A program made the translations under genes and the position numbers. This document shows, piece after piece, positions 36,680-47,900 of a stretch of 64,000 nt of DNA. The DNA is from Branchiostoma floridae (Eukaryota > Chordata > Leptocardii > Amphioxiformes > Branchiostomatidae). The notes beneath the pieces were generated by a model, which was not told where the DNA came from, searched no databases, and was given only the letters and a program-made list of their open reading frames with translations. The stretch spans positions 5,968,475 to 6,032,474 of the forward strand of contig NC_049995.1 of assembly GCF_000003815.2 (NCBI RefSeq). The letters are read 5' to 3'. Every line of letters begins with the position of its first letter. Position 1 is the stretch's first letter.

Positions 36680-37030
36680 TAGCTCACATTTCTCATTGCG
36701 AAAGTGTGTAGTTCCTTCCTCGTGAGAAAAGCAACCGTGTGTAGTACTTTTCTACGGGATATACTGTTTTTTTTAACAACACAAGGTACAGTTGTCTGAA
36801 CATTATCAGCGTAAACTAAGAAACTATCCGCCCAGCCGGGCGCGGGTGTGGTGAGATGGGGAGGACACTTGTCGAAGCCGTGATCATCTGCTGGCTGATT
36901 TGTACCACAGGTAGGGACTGTACGCATGTTTAGGTTCGTAAAAAGGTGAATAAAGAAATACAAAGAGGAGAAAGGCTCTAATTCTAAGTTCTGAAATGAA
37001 ATGGTAACTTTTCCCAAAGATAGATACATT
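36680..37030 (-). repeat. Right copy of the dispersed inverted repeat
   Basis: This pairs with 33,839-34,130 in opposite orientation. The two flank ~2.5 kb of unrelated DNA that includes a SINE. Both contain a GCCCGG-rich patch (about 34,040 and 36,833). Confidence 0.4.
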
Positions 37031-37247
37031 GCTATTGTTATACTGTGTCACAGGGACTTTTATGAGATAATGTTTTATAGGAATACAGCTACTTAGTTTA
37101 GTGCGTCGAAAATACAGCATTTGTGAATCCTTCTTGACTGAAGACAGGCTTGTAGTACTTTATATGGGGGTTAGTTTTTTTTATCAGACATACCCTATTC
37201 TGACCACTTCTATTTCATAATGAAGGCAACATTTTATTCGTAAGTTG

Positions 37248-37420
37248 GCTCACTTTACTCGGTGAAAATGAGTACCTAGCTTCGGCTAGGGCCGTCCCTC
37301 GGATAGGACGTTAAATGGAGGTCCCGTGTCTGGGGAGAGCCATACCCCAGGCACATTAAAGAACCCCCACACGTGCGATTGTGTCATTCTGTCTGACTGG
37401 AGTTGGTGATTCACTACAAA
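37248..37420 (+). mobile_element. SINE body fragment
   Basis: It shares the GAGTACCTAGCTTCGGCTAG phrase with the SINE at 34,511 (GGGTACCTGACTTCGCTCGG) and continues with CCTCGGATAGGACGTTAAAT, GGAGGTCCCGTGT and CACATTAAAGAACCCCCACA, a tail type common in invertebrate SINEs. The tRNA head is missing here. Confidence 0.6.
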
Positions 37421-37691
37421 TCACCCGGATAGAGGCCTAGCGAACCTCTGCCTTGTATCAGCCTTATGGTGAGTGACATGTTGGAACATTCATCCGGACG
37501 GGAGACGTGGCGCATCACCGTCTTGCACTCTGCCAAATAAGGGTATATCACCTCAGTCCTGGCCTATGCACATACATACATACATACGTTGGCATCAGTT
37601 TGGGGTTCACAGAGGATGTCATCCAATTTGTTGTGTATTCTTAGTTCGGTTTATATCATTGATGCATGGTTAAATCATGATATCACGCGTC

Positions 37692-37830
37692 TTGTGTGGC
37701 GTAAATAGTGGAGTGTTGGTCTAAAAACATCAGGGGTCCCGAGTTTGATACTCACTGATGTCCCTGGCGTTGTGCCCTTGGGAAAGGCACTTTGCTAATC
37801 CTTTTCGTGACAAGGACTCCAGTACTCAAT
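37692..37830 (+). mobile_element. tRNA-derived SINE, second head copy
   Basis: GTGTGGCGTAAATAGTGGAG and GAGTTTGATACTCAC are decayed A and B boxes, followed by GTTGTGCCCTTGGGAAAGGC, which matches the SINE at 34,511. The tail is lost. Confidence 0.65.
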
Positions 37831-38444
37831 TCTCTAATCCTGTTATTATGAAGGCGAACAAAAGATGGATCAAGTTATCTGGATGGAAAATTAAACATAT
37901 GAAATTTTTATGAAGCATTTTGTGTCACCACATTGTTAGTACCGTAGTATCGAAGTGCTCACACAATGTCCTGTTGTTACTATTATTGTCATGGAAAGTG
38001 TCATAAGGCGACTGTGGAGTTACACAGTTAGTGGAAGTAATGAGAGAGGGAACTCGGAATCGAATGATCATAAGAGCAAAAAAAGACGAAAAGGTATATG
38101 TGGGCGTTTATATAACGGGGGCCGCCCTTGCTGATCTTATTATGCATAAGTACGCCGTGTTTGTTCCTACTGACTATGATGATTAGAGAAGTTAATAAAC
38201 CAAGTCCAAACAACAGCTATTTTTTTTCTATTTAAAATATTCACAAATATTCACTTCCCCTTTTTTAAGACAGAATTTTCACAATAATGTTGAAAGCGCC
38301 GAATCAGTGTGGTCACCTGTTACTAGGTATTGGTGGCTCGTGTTCATAAATAAACAACCAGTAAAAAAAGAACACAAAACTGTCATACACATAAGAAATA
38401 AAGCTTCACAAAACACTACAAATATTGGTATTCAAATGTTTGTT

Positions 38445-39300
38445 GAGTAAAAGACCGGCCATGGAAAAAAACAACAAAAGCATCACGAATGTCGGACACT
38501 TCGGCACATGGACACTTCGGCCCCCTGCCAATCAGGACATTTCGGCCCCAAGCCGAGGACACTTCGGCCCCAAGCCGAGGACACTTCGGCCCCGGGTCCA
38601 TTCCACGATAGGTATCTAACACGTAGCCCGAATTGACTAAATAACGTATAATTTAGGACATATAATTTTACTTGAACCTTGCTATACAGTATTATATGGT
38701 ATTCTCCTGTCTACTCGAGAAAATCGCCTTTAGCGAATACGTTTTCTTGCGTTTCCGGGGCATGAAGTCCCTTTTTGCTCCGGATTTCTGCACGACCCTA
38801 GCTTCCATGAAGTCTTACCTACTGCGATGTGGAGTTAGCCGTCTTTAACAGTCCAAAGTACTCCACAACGCGACCTTTTAAAAATATTTTTTTTTTTACT
38901 TCGATTGAACTCATAATTTTTGCTCTCCTAATTTATAGCAAGAGGCGTCGTTGTCTAACAAAGAAACGCGGTCTCTATTGAAAATCATGCTGATTGCTGA
39001 TGCGCGCACGCACGGACTGTCTGACAAAGAAACGCGGTCTCTACTTAATGCTCAATATGTTTTATCGTTGTGTTTCACATAGCTTTTCGATTAATTTGTA
39101 CATTGCAAAGCATGCCCACGCACATAAGAACTAGCGGGGCTGAAGTGTCCTCCGAGCCTGGGCCGAAATGTTCTCGGCCTGTGGCCGAAGTGTCCTGGAC
39201 TTGGGGCCGAAATGTCCGGGCCGAAGTGTCCATGTGCCGATCGAACTGTCCTGATACCAAGCATCACGGCCGTTGTTTTCCCCAGGGCCAAACGATTTGT
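38445..39300. mobile_element. Small foldback element with inverted 22-bp minisatellite arms
   Basis: Left arm 38,496-38,600 has five units of GGACACTTCGGCCCCAAGCC; right arm 39,136-39,250 has the same unit in reverse (GGCCGAAGTGTCC). Outside the arms both sides carry an AAACAAC and GCATCAC motif pair in inverted order (about 38,466-38,486 and 39,262-39,282). Exact ends and target duplication were not found, so boundaries are approximate. Nothing in the ~530-bp middle looks coding. Confidence 0.65.
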
Positions 39301-40149
39301 TAGTCTAACAAATGATTCGTGCCGTCTATAAAAAAGAAACTTCACAGAGTGATGTCGAATATGTTTTCCAATATGTACACAGAGTTTTTTGTTTTTTTGG
39401 CGTTGTCGTTTTTCGTAATGATTTTGTTAGTCGGGCCGCCTCATTCAGTGCATTTCGCCCATTTCCCATGAAAATACGACCTGGATTGTGAAAGATTTGG
39501 CCCTCCTCGCAGGAGACAAGAAGCACACACAATCACAATTCTACTGTGAAAAAGAAGATAATATATAATAAAATTAGAATTTTTATTTATGTTTGTCAAA
39601 ATTGGTCACCAGCTTCCGAAGAGAGCAAATTCCAAAAGCGGGGCAAGTTAGGGCACACTGTCTAACGTATCTCAAAATCGGAATTTCTATTCACGATAAC
39701 GTCCTCGGTGTTTGCCAGTTGTAACGCGGAGGGTGAAGGGTCCATGAACAGTATGGATGCTTTCCTTATTCAAGTATGGTCTCTAGATGAATTTGTTAAA
39801 AATTCGTTGATCAAGACTTGATCACTCTTTGCCAACTCGTGATGGAGCGCCGTAAGTTCGAACGCGTAAAAAAGCGGGCATCTTAAGGCGGCCCCCGTCA
39901 TGTAAGTATGTATACTATGTACATTTATGCAATGCAGTACGTGTGTTTGGGACGCGTGTGCATATGTCTGTGTGCGCACAAATATAAAGAGGAACAGAGA
40001 GAGTGACCAATAGACTCGGCAAAAATAATTCACTTTTTAACGCATATTGTTTGAAAGTGCCCATCCTGGCAATACTCGTGTATCCTACTAAAAGACATTA
40101 GATATGTATCTAAAAGACATAGCATCACAACACAATCAGGAGTGGCAGA

Positions 40150-40275
40150 TACCAATTATGCAAGTAAGTCCCTAATTTGCATGGATATTTCAAAAGTGTA
40201 ATTCTTCTTCTAAGAACAGTAGAAATGGTTGGATCTTTAACATTGTGACCTGTGTCCGAGCATACATTATGCAGA
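40150..40275. repeat. Fragment of the TATGCAAATTAG repeat family
   Basis: CCCTAATTTGCATGGATATT and GTGACC...CATTATGCAGA-type text match the family at 3,630-4,180. It lies just before the first recognised exon of the multidomain gene. Confidence 0.4.
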
Positions 40276-40343
40276 TGTGAAAGATATCAGCATTATCATA
40301 ATATCGAATGACCCCCCCCCCCGACTCTTGTCCTCTTCCGTAG

Positions 40344-40927
40344 TGGCCAATGCGACTAGATGTGGAGTTAACCTGACAGCTCCCTCTGGAGGTCCTGTGA
40401 CGTCACCAAACTATCCCAGCAACTATGGCAACAATGAGAACTGCGAGTGGACGATCACTGTACCAGAGGGAAGCAACATACGTCTCATATTGAATAGTTT
40501 CACTACTGAGATGGGTTGGGACCTTCTATCCATCTACGATGGAGCCAATGATAGTGCACCAGCGTTACAACGGTATTGCATAAATTATCTTTACATTGAA
40601 GCTACATTCTGATAAATACTGTAATAATTGCCGTTTAACAGTGCGACTTGGGATTCAGTGATTACCATTCTATGTGATAAATTCAATACACCAGACTGAA
40701 AGGAACATTTTGTTCTAGAAAATAAAAAGACACCAGACCAAGTACATGAAGTTTGTAAATATTACACTTGTTTGTGTGTCCAGCCTTTATTATTAACTTC
40801 ATGATGTCCAGGCTAACAGGTGGTCACCCGGCTGTCAGCACTGTCACCAGCACATCTAACATGGTGTTCCTGAGGTTCACATCTGATAGCAGTAACACAC
40901 AGGAGGGTTTCAGCATCTCCTACATGG
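40344..40927 (+). CDS. CUB domain exons (2) of the multidomain gene
   Basis: Exons 40,344-40,572 and 40,812-40,927. The domain opens [19 protein letters not shown] and contains [15 protein letters not shown] and GFSISYMG, the usual CUB landmarks. Only the first cysteine pair is present; the second pair expected near the YCG position is absent (ALQRLTGG). CUB domains mediate protein or glycan binding, often calcium dependent. The acceptor follows a C-rich run and TCCTCTTCCGTAG. Confidence 0.85.
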
Positions 40928-41942
40928 GTAAGGTTTATGAACACATTTTTCATAAGAAACATATCTATTTAGATTCGGCGACCCCTCTCTCCCACAAAAC
41001 TACCCCGAAATTTTTATAATTAGCTGCTAAGTCAAATGATTTTAAACGACCGCGTAGTTTTGTAGAAAACAGTAGTCTTTTTAAACCTCATTAGACATGG
41101 TTTAGGAAGACTATCAGGAATACGGATAATCTATTCGTGTTATTAGTAAGTACTTCAGTTAGAAGATATCGAAGTAAACATTTTCGTCTTTTTGTATCTT
41201 TCGTATATTTTTGTAAAGCATTCGACGCCGTTTAGAAAAATGGCCTCCTATATTATTTGACAAGCTGGGTATAAAGGACAAATTTCATCAAACTATCAAA
41301 AATTTGTATTTAGAAACCTTCCTGTGAAGCCGTGTCATGGTCTGACAGAACTTTTTTTTTACAAACTGCGCTGTCCGGCACGGATGTAACTTAGTTCCAA
41401 CTGTATTCAAATAGTTTCTAAGGTATATTAATCTGTCCTTGATAATGATATTTGTAACCCTCCAACTATGTACAGTTAGCAAGTCTCTTGTTTATTGAAT
41501 GCAGATAACTTGGTTCTTTTTTTTTCTGAAACTAGGCAAGGTCGAAAATCTTCATTAAACAGACAAGAAGAATACTTTACACTTGGTACCAAAATGTAAC
41601 GTTAAACTAAGGAAAACAAAGATTGAAAAAAAAAATCAACCAATATTTGTGAGGAACGAGCTCTATAATTTTAAATTGCTTCTTTTAGGCCGTGCTGCAG
41701 GTCATTGTTGGGATCCTGGAGTACCAGCCAATGGGAACAGGGATAACAACAGTAACTTTACATCAGGACAGACAGTCAGGTACACCTGTATGGACGGGTA
41801 CCAGCTGTGGGGGACTGCCAATATAACCTGCCGGTCAAACGGGACATGGAGTCATGCTGCACCAACTTGTGAAGGTGATGCATTGTATTCTTAGAATTAG
41901 TCAAAACTTTTCTCAATGAAAAACGGAGATAATGTGTGTGTT

Positions 41943-41990
<48 letters not shown>

Positions 41991-44900
41991 TTTCTATTAT
42001 ATTCTAGGAAAACTCACCAAATTTGGTGGCTCTAGCGTAAGCCGTTCTGGCGTTATAGGACATCGAAGTTAGCGCGGACCTCAAAAGCCCCCCCCCCCGT
42101 GTACACGAACTTATACGATCGTTCATATTGAAATTTTGCTTTCATAAGGGTTTGCTTCTTGTGTTCATTTCATAATATAAACCTTCTTGATACTATCTAT
42201 TTGCGCTATTACAGTGTGTATTTATTGAAATATATTCGAGTGATATATGGTAGTTTATTGGTGAAACATTACAGATCTGGCGGTGTGGTTTACAAACATG
42301 TATTCGCAACTCGTCTGTGAAAAGGAAACAAATGAAAGAGAGACCTTGCAGACAATCCTAGTTAAATGGGCACAATATACAGTCTTCATACATACCTTGT
42401 AGCGGTATTTCGAAAATTGAACGTAAAAGAATCATGGTACGCAGTTCTAACTCAGTACAAGTAAGAATGTGCCTTTATTGCATTAGGAAATATAACGTTC
42501 GACTCCAAATAACTAGCAAAGTATTGAAAGAAAAGGGTCGACGAAAAATCGTTAATCAACAGACAATTGGTGTGAACTATTCATCCCTGTCCCTCGCGTG
42601 CCACTAGACCAGTACGTGGTAATTGGGTACTTTGCACGTGAAGGGATCGTGTCCTCGCTAGAAATCTACGGGTTGTGTTTTAGTAACGAGCCCCCCCCCC
42701 CCCCCGGTCTGAATAGGGTTAAGAAAAAAATCTATTGACGACTACTGCACATTTATGTGTGGGATTTTTCAGTGTCTTTTGTACATAATAATAGACAAAT
42801 GCAATCTTATAGTTGTAGGTAAATCACAGTACGATTGTGACTTCGAGGTGGATCTGTGTGGTTGGACCCAGTTTGCGGGCGATGACTTTGACTGGATCCG
42901 GCGTCATGGACCCAGTTCATATGTAGTCCTACCATTCGATCGCCCATCAGGTCCGAGTACTGACCACACCATGGGAACAGGTACAACTAGCTATATAAGA
43001 CGTATTTTCTTTTACACACTCAATTTATTGAATCTCACCTGCTGACGTTTCGATGCCTGTCAGACATCTTCATCAGAGCTTCTAATTGGGGTTCGGCTTC
43101 TCGCCGCTAATGGGGCGAGGGGGAGGGGGTACAAACTCAGCCGCGTTTGCGATTATATAGTGTTCTCGCCGTAAAAGCGCCCCTACATCGGCTACATAAA
43201 GCGGCGGGAAGCGGACCTTCACAATTATGCGAAAATAATTGATGTTGCCATGGCAACGGGTTTCTGACAGGCATATTTTAAGAAATTTACTAATTTCAGT
43301 TCAACTTATAATATTTAATGATTATATTGCTATACCACACTTGTTTATCTATATCATTAACATCCTTTGTAATTTTATGTAACATTTATAATCAATTACT
43401 CAGAATTTTTGCTAATTTGATGACGTAATGGGTCAAAATCCAACATGATGGCCAGTGTAATTAGCAATGGCGAATGTAATTAGGTAAATACATGTTATCA
43501 TTACTCAAATTCCGTCAGAATCTTTCTTTGGTTTTATAAAACACATTCACGTGAACCTTTTTAGGCCACTTCTATTGGATTTTGAGGTCACCGTTTCTTG
43601 TGTCAACGTCTGTAACGAAATCATTTTCTGCATGTGCCGTGTAGGTTTAGAAAGGTTGGACTTAATATGAAAAAGATTTGGTCTAGATTTAAAGTGACCA
43701 TTATTTAAATTCATTTCTTTTCTTTACTCAGACCGAGGCTGGTACATCTATTTTAAAGCGTATGGCAAGGACCCGTTCAACGGACCCGTTCTTCTGAGTG
43801 CAGACATCCCGGCTAACCAAACCAAATGTCTGCAGTTCTGGTACCACATGTACGGGGATGATGTGAATGAGCTAAACATCAAACTGTACGCTAATCAGAC
43901 CTTCTCCCAGCCTATCTGGACCAGGCAAGGGAACCAGGGGGAATCATGGCATCAGGCTTATGCATCTGTTAATGGTTTGAGTACTCAATATAAGGTTAGG
44001 CAGCTCTATTACCAAATCGGACTTATAAAACAACTTATATTCCTTGTACCGTATATATGTATATACGTTAGTGGAACATTTTAAGGCAATTCTAATTTGT
44101 GAAATTACCATTAAAAGTGAACGTTCTAAAATCTTTTCATTAGTTTGAATGCTGTCAAACTTATAAAGTAGATCACATCACAAATATATTTCATTCGTAT
44201 TGGCTGTATAGTGAAACCGATTTATTGACAATGTTTATTTTTGCTTCAAAAAAAAAAGATTGCTTTGGAGGCCGGCCTGGTCGGAAGTAAACCAGAATTA
44301 GGTGACATCGCTGTGGATGACGTCACGGTGGCAGACGGGACCTGTCCTCCTGGTGATACGGTCTTACGTATTGATTGAATTATAAATATATTAACCTATT
44401 AACCTACGTACATGCTGGAAATATTACCGACTTGCATCTGGCAGACATTTATCAAAAGATCTTTCAAAAATTGTACAGAAAAAAACAGGTTCCCAATAAA
44501 GTTTTTTTGTATGAAGAAACCATTCAGATTGAAAGTTGATACGTGGTTCTTTGTAAACCTTGCCTGGGTGTAAGTTCACACAAAATTGCCCCAAACGAGT
44601 ACTTATGCAAGTAAGAAGGTGGGAAAACATGGTAACGTCTCTGACTACAACACCAGCGTGTTCGATTTTAAGATATTGATATTTACAAAGTTTTTTTTTC
44701 ATTGTTTTCATTCAGGCCAATGTTTTGATCCTGGTGTGCCTGCCAATGGTTACAGGGATAACAACAGTAACTTTACATCAGGACAGACAGTCAGGTACAC
44801 CTGTAAGGACGGGTACCAGCTGTGGGGGACTGCCGATATTACCTGCCGGCCAAACGGGACATGGACTGATGCTGTACCGTATTGTGGAGGTGATACATTG

Positions 44901-47900
44901 TATTGTTTTTTTCTTAAGACTGTGGTCAAGCCATTTATGTAGCCTACATCAATCGTATGTAGTGAACACGATGACTATCATTGTCCCCACACATGGAGGT
45001 GCCAACAGGGGTGCCCCTTTAGAATCAAATTTTGGGACAGTCAATAGTTGCACGACGAGGTTGATAGAGTAGCTTTATTATCAGTTACTTGCAAATGTTG
45101 CATTCTTGTCATACTTATCATATTATCCCTACATGATTTACACTTGTTAAGTTTTCACCAACACGACAATCAACGCAAACCTGTTGACATCCGGGTTCCT
45201 CACCAATATTTAAACGTCTATATTATGATTTAAATAGTGCAAAATTAAAATCTATGTCTAAGACTATTACACTCATAATAGTGTTGTATTCTATAGCTGC
45301 AGTGTCTTCTGTAAATCAACATAGAAAACATCAACGTGGAATTTTATAATTCTAGGACAATCACATTACGACTGTGACTTCGAGACGGACCTTTGTACTT
45401 GGACCCAGTTTGCGGGCGATGACTATAGCTGGAGCAGGGGCCAAGGAGAAAGTGTGTTCGAATTCACAGGCCCAACTACTGACCACACTCTGGGAACAGG
45501 TACAGCTACACACAGGGGTCGAAATACTTTTTTCTGCATACCTGCATTGATGCAGGTAGCATTGAAAATTACCTGCTCCAGACAAATTTTACCTGCACCA
45601 CTCTGATTTTAGGAAGTATGGAACATACTAAAATTGTTAAAGAGCCATTGCTATTTTTCGTTTTAAATATTATAGCCATGTGTATATATAGGTGGTAAAA
45701 GTCAACGCAGCTACTAACAATCCATATACACCTAAATTGTAGGATATTTATGTATAAAACACAGTATATGGACTAGCTATAGTGCAGGTTATAATCAGGT
45801 GCAAGTAGACACCAGAAATGCCTGCACAGCTCCAGTTTTACCGGCACAACCTGCATAGAAGAAGAAGAAGAAGAACTTTATTGCGCGACAATTGTAGCAG
45901 GTTCAATGTATGGCAATCTGTATTTACATGGGAGTTGAACCATGTACTATTGCAAATATCTAACAACTAATCTAATGCAGGTGGTATTTTGAGCCCTGGG
46001 CCTGGCTACATGCTATCATCCTAGCCTCTATAGTAGTCTCTACTCCAAGGCATTTTTTCGTCCACATTTTGAATCACATATACTCGCATCAGTCCCCAAG
46101 TCAGTATGACCTTATAGTGATTAATAGATAGTCAGGCATAGTAACAAACCACTGATGTAATGCTGTTTGCCTATAGCAGTGCCCGTGCTGTACCCGTATG
46201 GTATACCGTAATTGATAACAAGTACAATGTGCACGTATCCATAAAAAACCGTTAATCTTGACCTTTGTTGTAGTGTTGTTCTATGATTTTTCAATATGTA
46301 TGAAGTTGATCAGCATTCGCTTGCCGTACATGTATTGGACAACAGAATGGATGAATGGAAGTAGCAATATATGGCGAGGGCTTTGTGTGTGTTCTTATGG
46401 TTATGGTTTGAATGCTGCGGTTATATATCCTGCCGTCATTAATTTTAACTCCATATTAAAGTCGTTTGCGAGCTCATTTAAGCCCGGCAAAAATAGACAC
46501 AGAGCAGTGCCTCGTTTACTCCGTATCCCTAACGGTCCCCTTTTAAAACTGTGACCATAGCAGGCTGTAGAAATGCTGAACTTAGAAAAGAGACACAATT
46601 TCGAGTATTTGTCTAGATTTAAAGTGAAAAGTGAATAAATTAATTTCTGTTTTTACTCAGACCGAGGATGGTACACCTACATTTCACCTAGCATGCCATC
46701 GCACTACGGAGCCGTTCTTCTGAGTGCAACCATCCCTGCCTATCAAACCAAGTGTCTGTATTTCTGGTACCACATGTACGGCAGATATGTGAATACTCTA
46801 AACATCAAACTGTACGCCAATCAGACCTTTTCCCAGCCCATCTGGACCAGGCAGGGGACCCAAGGGAAGTCATGGCTCCGGGCTTTTGTGCGTGTCAATG
46901 GATTAAGCACTCAATATAGGGTAAGTGTAATTTACTACCGAAAATAGCCAGATTATGCAAATGCATGCATTCAACATTTATATACTGTAAATGCAGAAAT
47001 GTTCGCGGTGGATTAATGTTCGCGGTTTTCGCGGTTACCACTTCACCGCGAACTTAAAACCACCGCAAACATTTTTCTATTATAGTACTAGACTGCAGTG
47101 TATGGTGTTACCGCGAAATTAAATCCCCGCGAACTTAAATGCATTTACAGTAATTCATTATTGGTTATGTGCAATTTTGAACAACTTACACCCGTTACGA
47201 TTTTGATCGACAAACTATTTATGACTTAGAAGCACTTTTTTACATTCATCATCATCATTATTCATATTTTTTTACATTAGTTATACCAAATAATTAGTAT
47301 CTACACAGGGTACATGTATTTGAGTCCTATAATGAAAACCTTAAAATGTAAATCCTTCCAGAGGTTCTTCAGTTCTGCTGACTAAAAAAAAATCCAGTAA
47401 CGCAAACACACAGACAGACCCACATACGTTCAGACACACAGACAAGGTCTAAATTATATCTTCAATTTTCATGAATAGAAAAAAGCCTTTTTAAGTTATG
47501 AGACCACGTACAGGTTCGAGCTATTGGTGTTTTTAACTAATTTGTCAAATTGCATTGCTATATTAAAAGGAAATTATCCCAAACTTCATAAATTTAGATG
47601 TTGTTTGCCCAACTTCTTTTAAAGTAGATAACATAGATTAAATCACTGAACTTGATTTTTTGTGCAGGTTGTACAGCAAAAGCAACATATTGACAATTTT
47701 CTTTTCATTGTATTGAAAAAAAGATTGCTTTAGAGTCAGTGAAAGGTGTCCGAAGAGAAAGCGACATTGCTGTGGATGACATCACCGTGACAAACGGTTT
47801 GAAAATACATTTTCTATTGTATAATTAGCGTATTTCAGTCAGTTAACTGGCACGGTCAGGATCCTTTCGGTTAGAGCACTGCGTTTGTGGGAAATGGGAG

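Larger units (their letters stand above)
32567..40343. other. Intergenic, no supported gene, mobile-element remnants
   Basis: Open frames here have no recognisable family or splice context. Named parts are listed separately: a MITE (33,605-33,833), an inverted pair (33,839-34,130 and 36,680-37,030), three SINE pieces and a minisatellite foldback (38,445-39,300). Smaller items: a 26-bp duplication at about 33,437-33,490 (GTGTAGGTAAAATATATGAG twice), a direct duplication of GAAAATCGTCATTAGC at about 36,508 and 36,670, and GACAAAGAAACGCGGTCTCT-like text at about 38,955 and 39,020. The 5' exon with the signal peptide of the downstream gene may lie here but was not found. Confidence 0.5.
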
